From positions 1-64,000 of the forward strand of contig DATELQ010000117.1 of the NCBI GenBank assembly GCA_035276475.1: a stretch of DNA of 64,000 nucleotides, in the 5' to 3' direction. Positions 48,042-57,400 of this stretch are shown here, piece by piece (positions within the stretch are counted from its first letter, which is position 1; every line of letters begins with the position of its first letter). This DNA comes from DATDFB01 sp035276475. Lineage in GTDB: Bacteria > Acidobacteriota > Thermoanaerobaculia > Gp7-AA8. The notes beneath the pieces are model-generated. The model was not told the origin of the DNA, did not search any database, and was given only the letters and a program-made list of their open reading frames with translations. A program made the position numbers and the translations under genes.

Positions 48042-48998
48042 CTACCCTCGGGTAACGAGCCAATCCACGATCATCTCCTCCCCCCAATACTCACACCGCC
48101 ACGGATAGGTTCCCGCAATGAACCCCGTGTGCCCGCCACACGGCGTCGTCCGGAATTCCACCGCCTCCGAGGCCGCAGCCCGCGCGCGCTCGAGCGCTTC
48201 GCGGGGGAGGAACGGATCGTCCTCCGCGTTCAAGATCAGCGTCGGTGTCTTGATGCGCGCGAGGAAGGGCAGCGAGCTCGATTTCTCGTAGTAGTCGTCC
48301 GCGGACGTGAAGCCGTGGATGGGGGCGGTGGCGGCGTTGTCGAACTCGACGAACGTGCGGGCCCGGCGGAGGGCGGCGAGATCAAGGCGGTCGCGCATCT
48401 CGGGGTGGCGGTCGAGGAGGGCGAGGACCTTGCGCTTCATCGTGCGCATGAAGCGCGCGGTGTAGAGGCGGTTGATGTGGCGCGCACCGGCACTCAGGTC
48501 GAACGGTACGGAGAACGCCGCGGCGGCGGCAATGATCTGCTGGTCGGGGTTCTCGCCGAGCCACTTCAATAGCACGTTGCCGCCGAGGGAGGCGCCGATG
48601 GCGACGAGCGGGATGGTGGCGAGGCGGCGGGCGACGAAGTCGAAGTCGCCGGTCTCGCCGGAGTGGTAGAAGCGGGGGCGGCGGTTCGGGAGGGCGCGGC
48701 CGCGGGCATCGAGCGCGCAGGAGCGGAAGTTCATCGCTGTCGCGGCGTAGCCGCGGCGGCGAATCGCGGCGAAGAGGCCTTGCATGTAGACGGAGTTCGA
48801 GCTTCCTTCGAGGCCGTGCAGCAACAGGAAGCGCAGGGACGTGTCGCCGTCGAGGTGATCGAGAGCGAGTTGGTCGCCATCCGGCGTCTCCACGACCTCG
48901 CGGCGCAGCTTTACCGCGCGCCGCGGGCGCACGATGCGGCCCCAGATCGTCTGCAGGTGCGGCCCGGGCAGGAACCAGGCCGGCTTGAAGTCGCTCAC
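48042..48998 (-). CDS. Alpha/beta hydrolase (YheT-like)
   Basis: A 318-residue alpha/beta hydrolase of the YheT/EMB8 group. After PHLQTIWGRI (family start) come LLLHGLEGSSNSVYMQGL (oxyanion region), AIGASLGGNVLLKWL with the nucleophile Ser, TLILNAEDDPFLP with the acid Asp and GGHTGFIAG with the His, so the triad is complete. Substrate is unknown, perhaps a lipid ester. The GTG start at 48998 overlaps the stop of the upstream membrane-protein gene (GTGA). The 3' end lies 10 nt from the Uma2 start on the same strand. Confidence 0.88.
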   Translation of the reverse strand: MSDFKPAWFLPGPHLQTIWGRIVRPRRAVKLRREVVETPDGDQLALDHLDGDTSLRFLLLHGLEGSSNSVYMQGLFAAIRRRGYAATAMNFRSCALDARGRALPNRRPRFYHSGETGDFDFVARRLATIPLVAIGASLGGNVLLKWLGENPDQQIIAAAAAFSVPFDLSAGARHINRLYTARFMRTMKRKVLALLDRHPEMRDRLDLAALRRARTFVEFDNAATAPIHGFTSADDYYEKSSSLPFLARIKTPTLILNAEDDPFLPREALERARAAASEAVEFRTTPCGGHTGFIAGTYPWRCEYWGEEMIVDWLVTRG

Positions 48999-51139
48999 TT
49001 GCGGTGCCACCAGACCATCCCGTTCTCTTCGTACTGCGGCGCAAAGTGCGTCTGCAAGTATTGCCATACCAGCGGCGCGCGCACTTCGTTGGCGACGTTG
49101 TCGAGGCCGTCGGCGGCGCTGCCTGGCACGAGCGCGGCGCGCACGGCGGGGTTTCGGTCGATGGCGGCGATGACCGCGCGCTGTCGCGCCTCCGGCTCGT
49201 ACCACGACGGGCCGAGTTGGCGCAGCGGGCAGTCGCGCTCGAGGAGGAAGTAGAGCATCGGGCGATTCGTAAAGTCGACGTACGTCTCGACCGGGCCGAG
49301 CGACTGCGCGACGAACTTCCGCGCGGTCTCGACGGTGCGGGCGTCGTCGCGGCTGAACCAGGCGCCGCGGGCGCGGGGGAGGTCGTCGATGGTGACGAGC
49401 GTCGCGTCGAGCGGGCCGTCGGCGGTGCGCACCCAGCCGTCGACGGCCATGTGGATCGTGAACTGCCCGAGCATCAGCAGTGCGACGAAGGCGAGGGCGG
49501 CGTAGCGGCTGCGGACGCGCCAGAGCGTCCACGCCGCGGCGGCGAGGAGCGGCGCGACGGCGAACTGGAAGTGAAGGTGATGCCGCGCCGCGTACGACAT
49601 GCCGCCGGCGACGATCCAGACGGCAATGAGGAGCAGCGGCTCGATGCGCCGCCGCGCGCGCATGACGATCGCGGCGCCGACGAAGACCGCCGCGCACGCC
49701 CAAGCGACGTACATGGTCGCGCCGCGGTCGAAGAACGCCACCGAGACCTCGGGGAAATGCCGGTACGTCTTGAACGCCGCGGGCGCGGTGAACGGCGTCA
49801 TCGTGGAGACAGGGCCGAGCGTCAGCACCTCGAAGAGCGTGGTCGTAACGAACGAGCCGGCGATGCCGAGGATCGCGAAGGTGATGAACAGCGGAACGGC
49901 GGCGCAGGCGACGCCGATCGCGGCGTTGCGGAGCGCACGCATCGGTTGCGGACGGAAGCGCGCGATCGCGACGATGAGCGTCAGCATCGTGTAGACGCCA
50001 AAGTCGAGGCTCGTCAGGAGCGACACGACGGCGCCAAAGCCGGCGGCGACGAAGAGCGACGGCCGCCGCAGTCGCGCCGCCGCGGCGAGCAGCGCGAGGG
50101 TGAAGAGCTGCGGAACGACGCGGCTCGTCGTCGGAATCGTCCCCATGATCGCCGCCAGGAAGAACCCAAGGAATCCTCCCTCGGCCGATCCGGTCGCGGC
50201 GGCGGTCAGCGCGTAGACGCCGGCGGCGTTGAGCGACCCGAAGACGAGGCGCGACTTCAGGGCATTGCCGAGCGTCGCGCCGCGCGTGCGCATGGAGACG
50301 TAGTCAAGGAGCCCGTCCTCGACGAAGCCGTGCGCCGGGATGATGTCGCGGTACGGCCGCTCGCCGCGCAGCATCTCGCCCGCGGGGACGATGCCGTGCG
50401 CGTCCTCGAACAGGTTCACGCGCGGCTTTCCCTCGGCGACGATGAGGTTCGTCGCCGCGAGGTACGAGTAGCTGGCGATCGGGTAGATGACGAAGGCGAG
50501 GATCGCGGCAGCGCGGCGCTCGTTCCTGATGCGCACGAGGAACGGCGTGCCGAGGGCGATGGCGAGCGGTAGCCACCCGAAGTGGGCCTGCTTGCCGAAG
50601 AAGAAAGTTTGGAAGACGAGACCGAGCGGCGAGAGGAGGAACGACACCGGTTGGACGAAATAGCGAACGACGACGACCAGCAGCACCGCAAGGAGGAGGT
50701 TCTTCTCGACGGAGAACGGCGTGAGATCGACCAGGGCGAGAAACACCGTCATCGCCGTCGGGATGAGGATGACGTCGCGTCGCGTGAATTTGGGCTCTGG
50801 AAGGAAGAAGCCAACGATCGGAACGGCCAGCGTCCAGACGAGATCTTGATCGACGAGCGCGAGCCACAGCGCGGCGAACATCGAGATGATGAAGAGGAGA
50901 CGTGGGGGGAGGAAGCGCGACAAGAACGCAAACAACACCGGCAGCAGCATCAACCCGGCGATGAAGTGCATCGGCGCGTTTGCGTCGAGCCCATGCGCCG
51001 TCGCGAAGCCGGGGAGCTGGCCGGCTTGGGCGGGGCGGGTCCAGTGCGGGAGGAGCGCGATGGCGACGGCGAAGCCCCACGCCGCCGCGGCAACGCGCAA
51101 CAGCACGTTATTCGTGCTTGCTAAAAACCAGCGTCGCAT
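48995..51139 (-). CDS. Large polytopic membrane protein, unknown (GT-C-like)
   Basis: A 714-residue protein with about 13 to 14 predicted spans, densest at residues 15-200 and 290-560. Between spans lies a periplasmic segment with RVNLFEDAHGIVPAGEMLRGERPYRDIIPAHGFVEDGLLDYV. That block, with E/D-rich motifs at the first loop, resembles GT-C transferases and O-antigen-type sugar or lipid transferases. The last 150 residues are soluble. The start is uncertain because ATG at 51139 overlaps the fabF end by 32 nt. The hydrolase gene follows with GTGA overlap. Function not assigned. Confidence 0.72.
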   Translation of the reverse strand: MRRWFLASTNNVLLRVAAAAWGFAVAIALLPHWTRPAQAGQLPGFATAHGLDANAPMHFIAGLMLLPVLFAFLSRFLPPRLLFIISMFAALWLALVDQDLVWTLAVPIVGFFLPEPKFTRRDVILIPTAMTVFLALVDLTPFSVEKNLLLAVLLVVVVRYFVQPVSFLLSPLGLVFQTFFFGKQAHFGWLPLAIALGTPFLVRIRNERRAAAILAFVIYPIASYSYLAATNLIVAEGKPRVNLFEDAHGIVPAGEMLRGERPYRDIIPAHGFVEDGLLDYVSMRTRGATLGNALKSRLVFGSLNAAGVYALTAAATGSAEGGFLGFFLAAIMGTIPTTSRVVPQLFTLALLAAAARLRRPSLFVAAGFGAVVSLLTSLDFGVYTMLTLIVAIARFRPQPMRALRNAAIGVACAAVPLFITFAILGIAGSFVTTTLFEVLTLGPVSTMTPFTAPAAFKTYRHFPEVSVAFFDRGATMYVAWACAAVFVGAAIVMRARRRIEPLLLIAVWIVAGGMSYAARHHLHFQFAVAPLLAAAAWTLWRVRSRYAALAFVALLMLGQFTIHMAVDGWVRTADGPLDATLVTIDDLPRARGAWFSRDDARTVETARKFVAQSLGPVETYVDFTNRPMLYFLLERDCPLRQLGPSWYEPEARQRAVIAAIDRNPAVRAALVPGSAADGLDNVANEVRAPLVWQYLQTHFAPQYEENGMVWWHRK

Positions 51140-52349
51140 TCGTCCCGCCGAAGCCGAACGAGTTCGAGAGCACGTGGCGCACTTGCTTCGGGCGGGCTTG
51201 ATTCGGCACGTAGTCGAGATCGCAGTCGGGATCGGGCGTCTCGTAGTTGATCGTCGGCGGCAGCACGTCTTCCTTCACCACCAGCGCCGCGATGGCCGCC
51301 TCCAGCCCACCGGCGGCGCCGAGGAGGTGACCGGTCATTGACTTCGTCGAGCTCACGGAGAGCTTGTAGGCGTGCTCGCCGAACACGCCCTTGATCGCTA
51401 CGGTCTCGGCCTTGTCGCCGAGGGGCGTCGAGGTGCCGTGGGCGTTGATGTAGTCGATGTCCGCCGGCTGCAGGCCGGAGTCCTTCAGCGCCCGGCGCAT
51501 CACGTTGATCATCCCGCTCCCATCCTCGGCGGGCGACGTGATGTGGTACGCGTCGCTCGACATCCCGTAGCCCACCAGCTCGCAGTAGATCTTCGCGCCG
51601 CGGGCGAGGGCGCGCTCGCGCTCCTCGAGGAGCAGGATGCCGGCGCCTTCGCCCATGACGAAGCCGTCGCGGTTGAGGTCCCACGGGCGCGAGGCGTGCT
51701 GCGGGTCGTCATTGCGCGTCGACAGCGCGCGCATGGCCGCGAAGCCGCCCACGGCCAGCGGCGAGACGACCGCCTCGGTGCCGCCGGCGAACATCACGTC
51801 GGCCTCGTCGCGCTGGATGATCTTGAACGCGTCGCCGATCGCGTGCGCGCCGGTGGCGCACGCCGTCGCAGGCGCGGAGCTCGGTCCTTTACACGTGAAG
51901 CGGATCGAGATGTGGCCCGCGGCGAGGTTGACGATGAGGCCGGGGATGAAGAACGGGGAGATGCGGCCGGGCCCGCGCTCCATCAGTTTCGTGTGCGTCT
52001 CCTCGATCAGCGGCAGGCCGCCGATGCCCGAGCCGATGATCACGCCCATCCGCTCGGTGTCGCACGCTTTGGTGTCGAGGCCGGCGTCGTCGACGGCCAT
52101 CTGCGCCGCGGCGACGGCGTAGTGGATGAACGTGTCGGACTTCTTGACCTCTTTCTTCTCGATCCACTGCTCGGGATCGAAGCCGCGGACCTCGCCGGCG
52201 ATCTTGCAGGCGAAGTTGGTGGCATCGAATTTCGTGATGGCGCCGACGCCCGACTTTCCTTCGAGCAGGCCGCGCCAGGTCGGCTCGTTGCCGATGCCGA
52301 GCGGCGAAATCATTCCGATTCCGGTTACGACGACGCGGCGTTTTTGCAT
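51108..52349 (-). CDS. fabF: 3-oxoacyl-ACP synthase II
   Basis: A 413-residue condensing enzyme for fatty-acid elongation; it joins malonyl-ACP to acyl-ACP. The catalytic triad is complete: Cys164 in ATACATGAHAIGDA, His304 in NAHGTSTPLGD and His341 in MTGHLLGAAGG. Other blocks are RDGFVMGEGAGILLLE and VLSNSFGFGGTNATLVF. ATG at 52349 is used since VVVTGIGMISPLG begins the family fold. acpP lies 56 nt upstream on the same strand, separated by a strong hairpin (52375-52399), so the two form a classic acpP-fabF pair. Confidence 0.96.
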   Translation of the reverse strand: MQKRRVVVTGIGMISPLGIGNEPTWRGLLEGKSGVGAITKFDATNFACKIAGEVRGFDPEQWIEKKEVKKSDTFIHYAVAAAQMAVDDAGLDTKACDTERMGVIIGSGIGGLPLIEETHTKLMERGPGRISPFFIPGLIVNLAAGHISIRFTCKGPSSAPATACATGAHAIGDAFKIIQRDEADVMFAGGTEAVVSPLAVGGFAAMRALSTRNDDPQHASRPWDLNRDGFVMGEGAGILLLEERERALARGAKIYCELVGYGMSSDAYHITSPAEDGSGMINVMRRALKDSGLQPADIDYINAHGTSTPLGDKAETVAIKGVFGEHAYKLSVSSTKSMTGHLLGAAGGLEAAIAALVVKEDVLPPTINYETPDPDCDLDYVPNQARPKQVRHVLSNSFGFGGTNATLVFSKHE

Positions 52350-52374
52350 GAGCGATGGATGGGGAGCGCGGAAG

Positions 52375-52399
52375 GGCACGGGCCGCGCGGGCCCGTGCC
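52375..52399 (-). promoter_or_regulatory. Stable hairpin between acpP and fabF
   Basis: GGCACGGGCC (52375-52384) pairs perfectly with GGCCCGTGCC (52390-52399) around the loop GCGCG. No T-run follows on either strand, so it is more likely an RNA-stability or processing element that sets the ACP/FabF ratio than a terminator. Confidence 0.5.
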
Positions 52400-52405
52400 G
52401 GCAAG

Positions 52406-52648
52406 TTACGAGGTTTTCGCGCGCTTCTCGATGTAGTCGACGGCGTCCCTGACCTTGCGGATCTTCTCCGCCTCGTCGTCCGAGATCTCCACGCCGAACT
52501 CTTCTTCGAAGGCCATGATCAGCTCGACGGTGTCGAGCGAGTCCGCGCCGAGGTCTTCGACGAACGAGGCGTCGGCAGTGACTTCGTCGGCGTCGACGCC
52601 AAGCTGTTCGACGATGATGGATTTGACCCTTTCCTCAACGGATGACAT
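52406..52648 (-). CDS. acpP: Acyl carrier protein
   Basis: An 80-residue acidic carrier protein. The phosphopantetheine serine is in DLGADSLDTVEL (about Ser38), flanked by VEERVKSIIVEQLGV and EEFGVEISDDEAEKIRKVRDAVDYI, the standard four-helix ACP pattern. It carries acyl chains for FabF and other FAS II enzymes. GGAGGA lies just upstream of the ATG. The gene diverges from the MCE-like gene over 88 bp. It leads the acpP-fabF pair. Confidence 0.96.
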   Translation of the reverse strand: MSSVEERVKSIIVEQLGVDADEVTADASFVEDLGADSLDTVELIMAFEEEFGVEISDDEAEKIRKVRDAVDYIEKRAKTS

Positions 52649-52736
52649 CGATGTCTTCCTCCAGTGCAGATTTCCCGGGGACCCTGTCGCCTGATGCAGA
52701 ACGCCTTTTAGCACAAAAAACGGGGAAAATGGCGCG

Positions 52737-53285
52737 GTGAAAAAGCTCCTGTTCATCGTTCTTGCGCTAGTCGCAATCTGGATCGGCGGCCGCTACGTTC
52801 TGCATCGCGGCGAGGTCCGCGCCACGATCGTGATGCACGACGCCGCCACGCTCCGCTCGGGCGATCCGGTGATCGAGAGCGGCGTGGTGGTCGGGCGCGT
52901 GACGAAGATCGCGCACCTCGACGGCGACGACGCGATCTCGATTCGCGTCGCGCGCGATCACAGCCGCGCCGTCGTCAGCGACTCGCTCTTCGCCGTCGAC
53001 GGGCGGCAGCTGATCGTCAGCAATACGTTCACCCTAGGCGCGCCGATCGCCGACGGCGCGGTGCTGCGCGCGCGCGACAGCGGCATCGCCCAGTGGCTGG
53101 CACGGCACGGCGGGACGCTCGCGCCGGTGATGGCGAAGGCGAAGAACGCCACCGACACAAAGCTCGACGAGGTTCGCGCCAGCGTGGCCAAGATGGAGGA
53201 CGAACTGCGGCGCTCGAATCATCTCGACGAGGCGAAGGCGTTGCGCGCGAAGTTCGAGAAATGGGTCGCCGAGGTGCGGCGGTGA
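52737..53285 (+). CDS. MCE/MlaD-like membrane-anchored protein
   Basis: A 182-residue protein. Residues 3-22 are one transmembrane anchor (LLFIVLALVAIWIGGRYVL). Residues about 28-105 hold an MCE-like domain with the signature LRSGDPVIESGVVVGRVTKIAHL. A C-terminal coiled coil follows (ATDTKLDEVRASVAKMEDELRRS). MCE proteins carry lipids between membranes. No MlaE/F partner is adjacent, so it may act alone or with distant genes. The GTG start at 52737 has no strong ribosome site. The stop overlaps the DUF2203 start (GTGA). Confidence 0.75.
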   Translation: MKKLLFIVLALVAIWIGGRYVLHRGEVRATIVMHDAATLRSGDPVIESGVVVGRVTKIAHLDGDDAISIRVARDHSRAVVSDSLFAVDGRQLIVSNTFTLGAPIADGAVLRARDSGIAQWLARHGGTLAPVMAKAKNATDTKLDEVRASVAKMEDELRRSNHLDEAKALRAKFEKWVAEVRR

Positions 53286-53584
53286 GCGAGAAGAAGACGT
53301 TCACGTACGAGGAGGCCTCGAAGCTGCTGCCCGAAGTGCAGCGTCTCACGGACGAAGCCGTTGCCGAGTGCGAGGACCTCGCCGAGGGGGAGGCCGTCGA
53401 GGCGCAGCGCATCCTCACGGAGTGGGCCGAGTCGATTCTGGCCCTCGGCGTCGAGGTCAAAGGGCTCTGGCTCGTCGACTTCGACTGCGGCGTCGGCTAC
53501 TACTGCTGGCACTACCCCGAGGCGTCGCTGCAATTCTTCCACGGCTACGAAGAGGGATTTGGCGGACGCGTTCCGATGGTTTAA
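53282..53584 (+). CDS. DUF2203 family protein
   Basis: A 100-residue cytoplasmic protein. The N-terminal half is a helix pair (TYEEASKLLPEVQRLTDEAVAECEDLAEG), and the C-terminal half holds the family core GVEVKGLWLVDFDCGVGYYCWHYPEASLQFFHGYEEGF, with aromatic and acidic residues. Function unknown. The GTG start overlaps the MCE-like gene stop (GTGA), so both are co-translated; the HAD gene begins 9 nt after its stop. Confidence 0.85.
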   Translation: MSEKKTFTYEEASKLLPEVQRLTDEAVAECEDLAEGEAVEAQRILTEWAESILALGVEVKGLWLVDFDCGVGYYCWHYPEASLQFFHGYEEGFGGRVPMV

Positions 53585-53592
53585 CGGCGCGC

Positions 53593-54339
53593 ATGCTCAA
53601 AGCCGTCGCCTTCGATCTCTGGGAAACGCTCATCACCGACACGCAGGAGCAGTCGCGCCGCCAGGAACAGCTCCGCCTGCAACACATGACCGAGATCCTC
53701 GGCGGCCGGGCCACGCCGGATCGGATCGAGCACGCCTACCGCGCGCTGTGGCACCGCTGCCACGAGCTCTACTGGTCGGCGGACGTCGACGTGCCGTGCC
53801 GGCGGCAGATCGAGCACTTCGCCGAGGCGATGGAGATCGAGCTCGACGCGGCGACGGTGGAGGCGCTCGAGGACGTCTACGCGCGCGCGGCCGTGCTCGA
53901 GCTGCCGTCGATGGTCGATGGGGCTCCCGAGGTGCTCGAGGAGCTGAAGGAGCGGGGCTACCGCGTCGGATTAATCAGCAACACCGGACGGACGCCCGGT
54001 TCCGCGCTGCGCGAAGTGCTCGACGAACTCGGGCTCGCGCAGCACATCGACGCGATGGTCTTCTCCAACGAGCACGGCGCGTGTAAGCCGCAGCCGTCGA
54101 TCTTCGCCGCGCTGCGCGAAGGCCTCGGCGTCGACTACGGCGAGACGATGTTCGTCGGCGACAACCTCTACGTCGACGTCCACGGCGCGCAGCGCTGCGG
54201 CATGCGCGGGGTGCACTTCATCCCCGCCGTGCGCGGGACGGCGGTGGCGCCGCACTTCGAGCATGGGCTGGAGATCGTGCCGGATGCGACGATCCGGGAT
54301 TTGCGGGAGCTGCTCGGAATAGACGGCCTCTCCCGCTGA
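53593..54339 (+). CDS. HAD-superfamily hydrolase
   Basis: A 248-residue phosphatase-like enzyme. Motif I is VAFDLWETL (the second Asp of DxD is Trp, as in several HAD phosphatases and dehalogenases), motif II GLISNTG, motif III KPQPSIF with the lysine, and motif IV FVGDNLYVDV. The cap domain at about 15-95 is helical. The substrate is unknown; a missing second acidic residue points away from classic phosphotransferases. It starts after the DUF2203 gene with a short gap and is the last gene in this plus-strand run. Confidence 0.85.
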   Translation: MLKAVAFDLWETLITDTQEQSRRQEQLRLQHMTEILGGRATPDRIEHAYRALWHRCHELYWSADVDVPCRRQIEHFAEAMEIELDAATVEALEDVYARAAVLELPSMVDGAPEVLEELKERGYRVGLISNTGRTPGSALREVLDELGLAQHIDAMVFSNEHGACKPQPSIFAALREGLGVDYGETMFVGDNLYVDVHGAQRCGMRGVHFIPAVRGTAVAPHFEHGLEIVPDATIRDLRELLGIDGLSR

Positions 54340-54443
54340 GTTCCGCCGAATAACTTATCGTCCAACCATGACCTCGGCTAGCACGGCTATCCCTCTCCGC
54401 CGGCGTACTCCGGGGAAACTGCATCGCACCTAAGGAGCCTCGC

Positions 54444-57400
54444 TTGAAGCACTCAAGGGTGTACTGGTCTACGTGTGTCCTGATGATGGCCGCCGCTGTC
54501 GCGCAGGCGACGACGATCATCCTTCCGACCGATGAGCAGCTCGTGGCGAAGTCGCCGATCATCGTCGAGGCGACCGTCGTCAACTCCGCCGCCGTCGACC
54601 GCGGCAACAGGATCTGGACCGAGACGACGCTCGCGGTCACGCGCGCGCTCAAGGGCAACGTCGCGGGCAACATCGTTGTCGGCGAAGTCGGCGGCATCCT
54701 CGGCAACAAGATCACCAAGATCTTCGGCGCGCCGGAGTACGTCGCGGGCGAGCACGTCCTCGCCTTCCTCGTGAAAACGCCGCGCGGCGACTACCAGACC
54801 GTCGACCTGTACGTCGGCAAGTTCGCGGAGCAGGAGACGCTCGCGGGCGAGCGCCTCTGGGTGCGCCACGACGAGACTGCCGATGCTGCGCTCCGCAATG
54901 CCGACTTCCAGCCCGTTCGCGCGCGCAACGTCCAGCGCCGCGCCGACGGCTTCGAGCGCTTCATCGCCGCGCGCGTGGCCGGCAAGACCGCGGCGCAGAA
55001 CTACGGCGTCGAGAACCCCGTCACCGTCGCGCCGCGGCAGCACGCCGCGGATCGCTTCAACATCGAATCGAACTTCACCCTCATCTCCGACCCGACCGTC
55101 TATCGCTGGTTCGCGTTCCAGAACGGGCAGACGGTGAAGTGGTTCAGCTCCGGCACGCAGACCGGCTACACCGGCGGCGGCGTGAACGAGATCAGCACGG
55201 CGATGAATGCGTGGAACGGCTACAGCTCGGCGCTGATCCGCTACAGCTACTCCGGGGTGGAGAGCGGTACGCCGAAGCCGATCGACCAGAACAACGGCGT
55301 GAACGAGATCCTCTTCAGCGATCCGTTCCAGGAGATCTCGGGGACGTTCTCGGGCTCCGGCGTCGTCGGCGTGGGCGGCTTCAACGGGATCTCCGGCTCG
55401 AGCAGCTGGACCGGGCCGTTCGACGCCGACGGGCAGCACCGCGCCATCAACTACACCGCGTACAACATCACCGAGGCGGGGCTGACGATTCAGGATGGGG
55501 TGAGCCCGTCGACCGGCGTGCCGAGCACCGAGCTCGCCGAGATCGTCTCGCACGAGTTCGGCCACACCCTCGGGTTCGGCCACAGCACGGACAACACCGC
55601 GCTCATGTACCCGACCGTCACCGGCCGCGGCCCGTCGCTGCGGACAGACGATCAGAACGCCGCGCGCTGGCTCTATCCGAACGGCAGCGCCCCTCCGCCT
55701 CCTCCGGCGACCGTGCCGGCCGCGCCGACCGGACTCACCGCGACACCGAGCGGCACGAACGTGGCGCTGGCGTGGACCGACAACGCCACGAACGAGACCG
55801 GCGAGACGGTGTACTACGCCGTCGGCAACGGCAGCTTCACGAAAGTGACGGACCTCGCCGCGAACCTGCGCAGCGCCACGCTCACCGGCTTTCCGCCGGG
55901 GACCTACCGCTTCTACGTCACGGCCTCGAACTCGGCGGGCGAGTCGCAGCCGTCGAACACCGCCTCGGCGACGATCTCGTCGTCGACGCTGACGGCGTCG
56001 TTCTCGGTCTCGCCGTCGAGCGGCTTCGCCAACAGCACCGTCTTCACCTTCGCCGACCAGTCGACCGGCACCGTCACCGCGCGCTCGTGGAGCTTCGGCG
56101 ACGGCGGCACGTCGACGGTTTCGGCGCCGACGCACGTCTACGCGACGCCGGGGCAGTACACCGTCACGCTTACGGTGAGCAATAGCGGCGCGTCGTCGCA
56201 GTCGTCGCGCGTCGTCAGCATCTCGCAGGCGCTGGCGGCGAGCTTTACCTTCTCGCCGGCGAATCCGACGGCGGGGCAGTCGGTCCAGTTCACCGATCAG
56301 TCGGCGGGCAGCGTGGCCACGTGGTCGTGGGATTTCGGCGACGGCACGGGCTCGTCCGCGCAAAACCCGGTGAAGGTCTACGGCAGCGCCGGTGCGTACA
56401 TCGTCCGCCTGACCATCGGCAGCGGCGGCAGCTCGTCGACGACGACGCGCAACGTGGCGGTGACGGCGCCGGCGCCGGTGACGCCGCCGGTGAGCGCGGC
56501 GTTCGACTTCGTGCCGCCGTCGCCGCAGGTCGGCGACATGGTGATCTTCTTCGACCGCTCCACAGGCTCGCCGGCGACGTGGTTCTGGAACTTCGGCGAC
56601 GGCAGCAGCTCCTCGATGCAGAATCCGACGCACGCCTACGCGCTGCCGGGCACGTACACCGTGACGCTGGCGGCGTACAACGCCGTGTCGTCGAGCCTCT
56701 CGACGCACCAGCTCACGGTCGCGCAGCCGGCGCCGTTCCGCTCGCTCGTCTCCGCCGCGGCGCAGACGAACGGCGCGGGCGGCTCGGTGTGGCGCACGGA
56801 GCTGACGCTCTTCAACGCCGGCAACGAGCCGGCCTACGGGCAGTTCATCTTCCTCCCGAGCGCCGGCGGCAGCGTGCAGACGCGGCAGCTCTACCTCGTC
56901 GGGAAGCAGTCGCTGACGTACGCGAATGCGCTGCAGGAGCTCTTCGGCATGTCGAGCGGCACCGGTGCGCTGGCGATCGAGGCGCAGAGCGCGACGACGA
57001 CGCCGAACCTGAAGATCACCAGCCGCACGTTCACGACCGGCAGCAGCGGGACGTACGGGCAGGCGGTGCCGCAGGTGAGCGACAGCGCGCTGCAGCAGTC
57101 GCTGTATCTCACCGGGATGGAGTCGGACACGGCGTTCCGCACGAACATCGGCCTCGTCAACCGCAGCAACGACGGCGTCGGCGCGCAGCTGACGCTCGTC
57201 GACGCGAACGGCACCGCGCTGGCGACGTCGACGGTAGTCGTGGCCCCGAACAATTTCTCGCAGGCGGCGCTCTCGGCGTTCTTCCCGAGCGTCACCGGCA
57301 ACTACGCGTCGCTCTCGATGCGCATCACCACCGGCGCGCCCGGCGCGATCAGCGCCTACGCGTCGGTCCTCGACAACCGCACGCAGGACCCGGTCTACAT

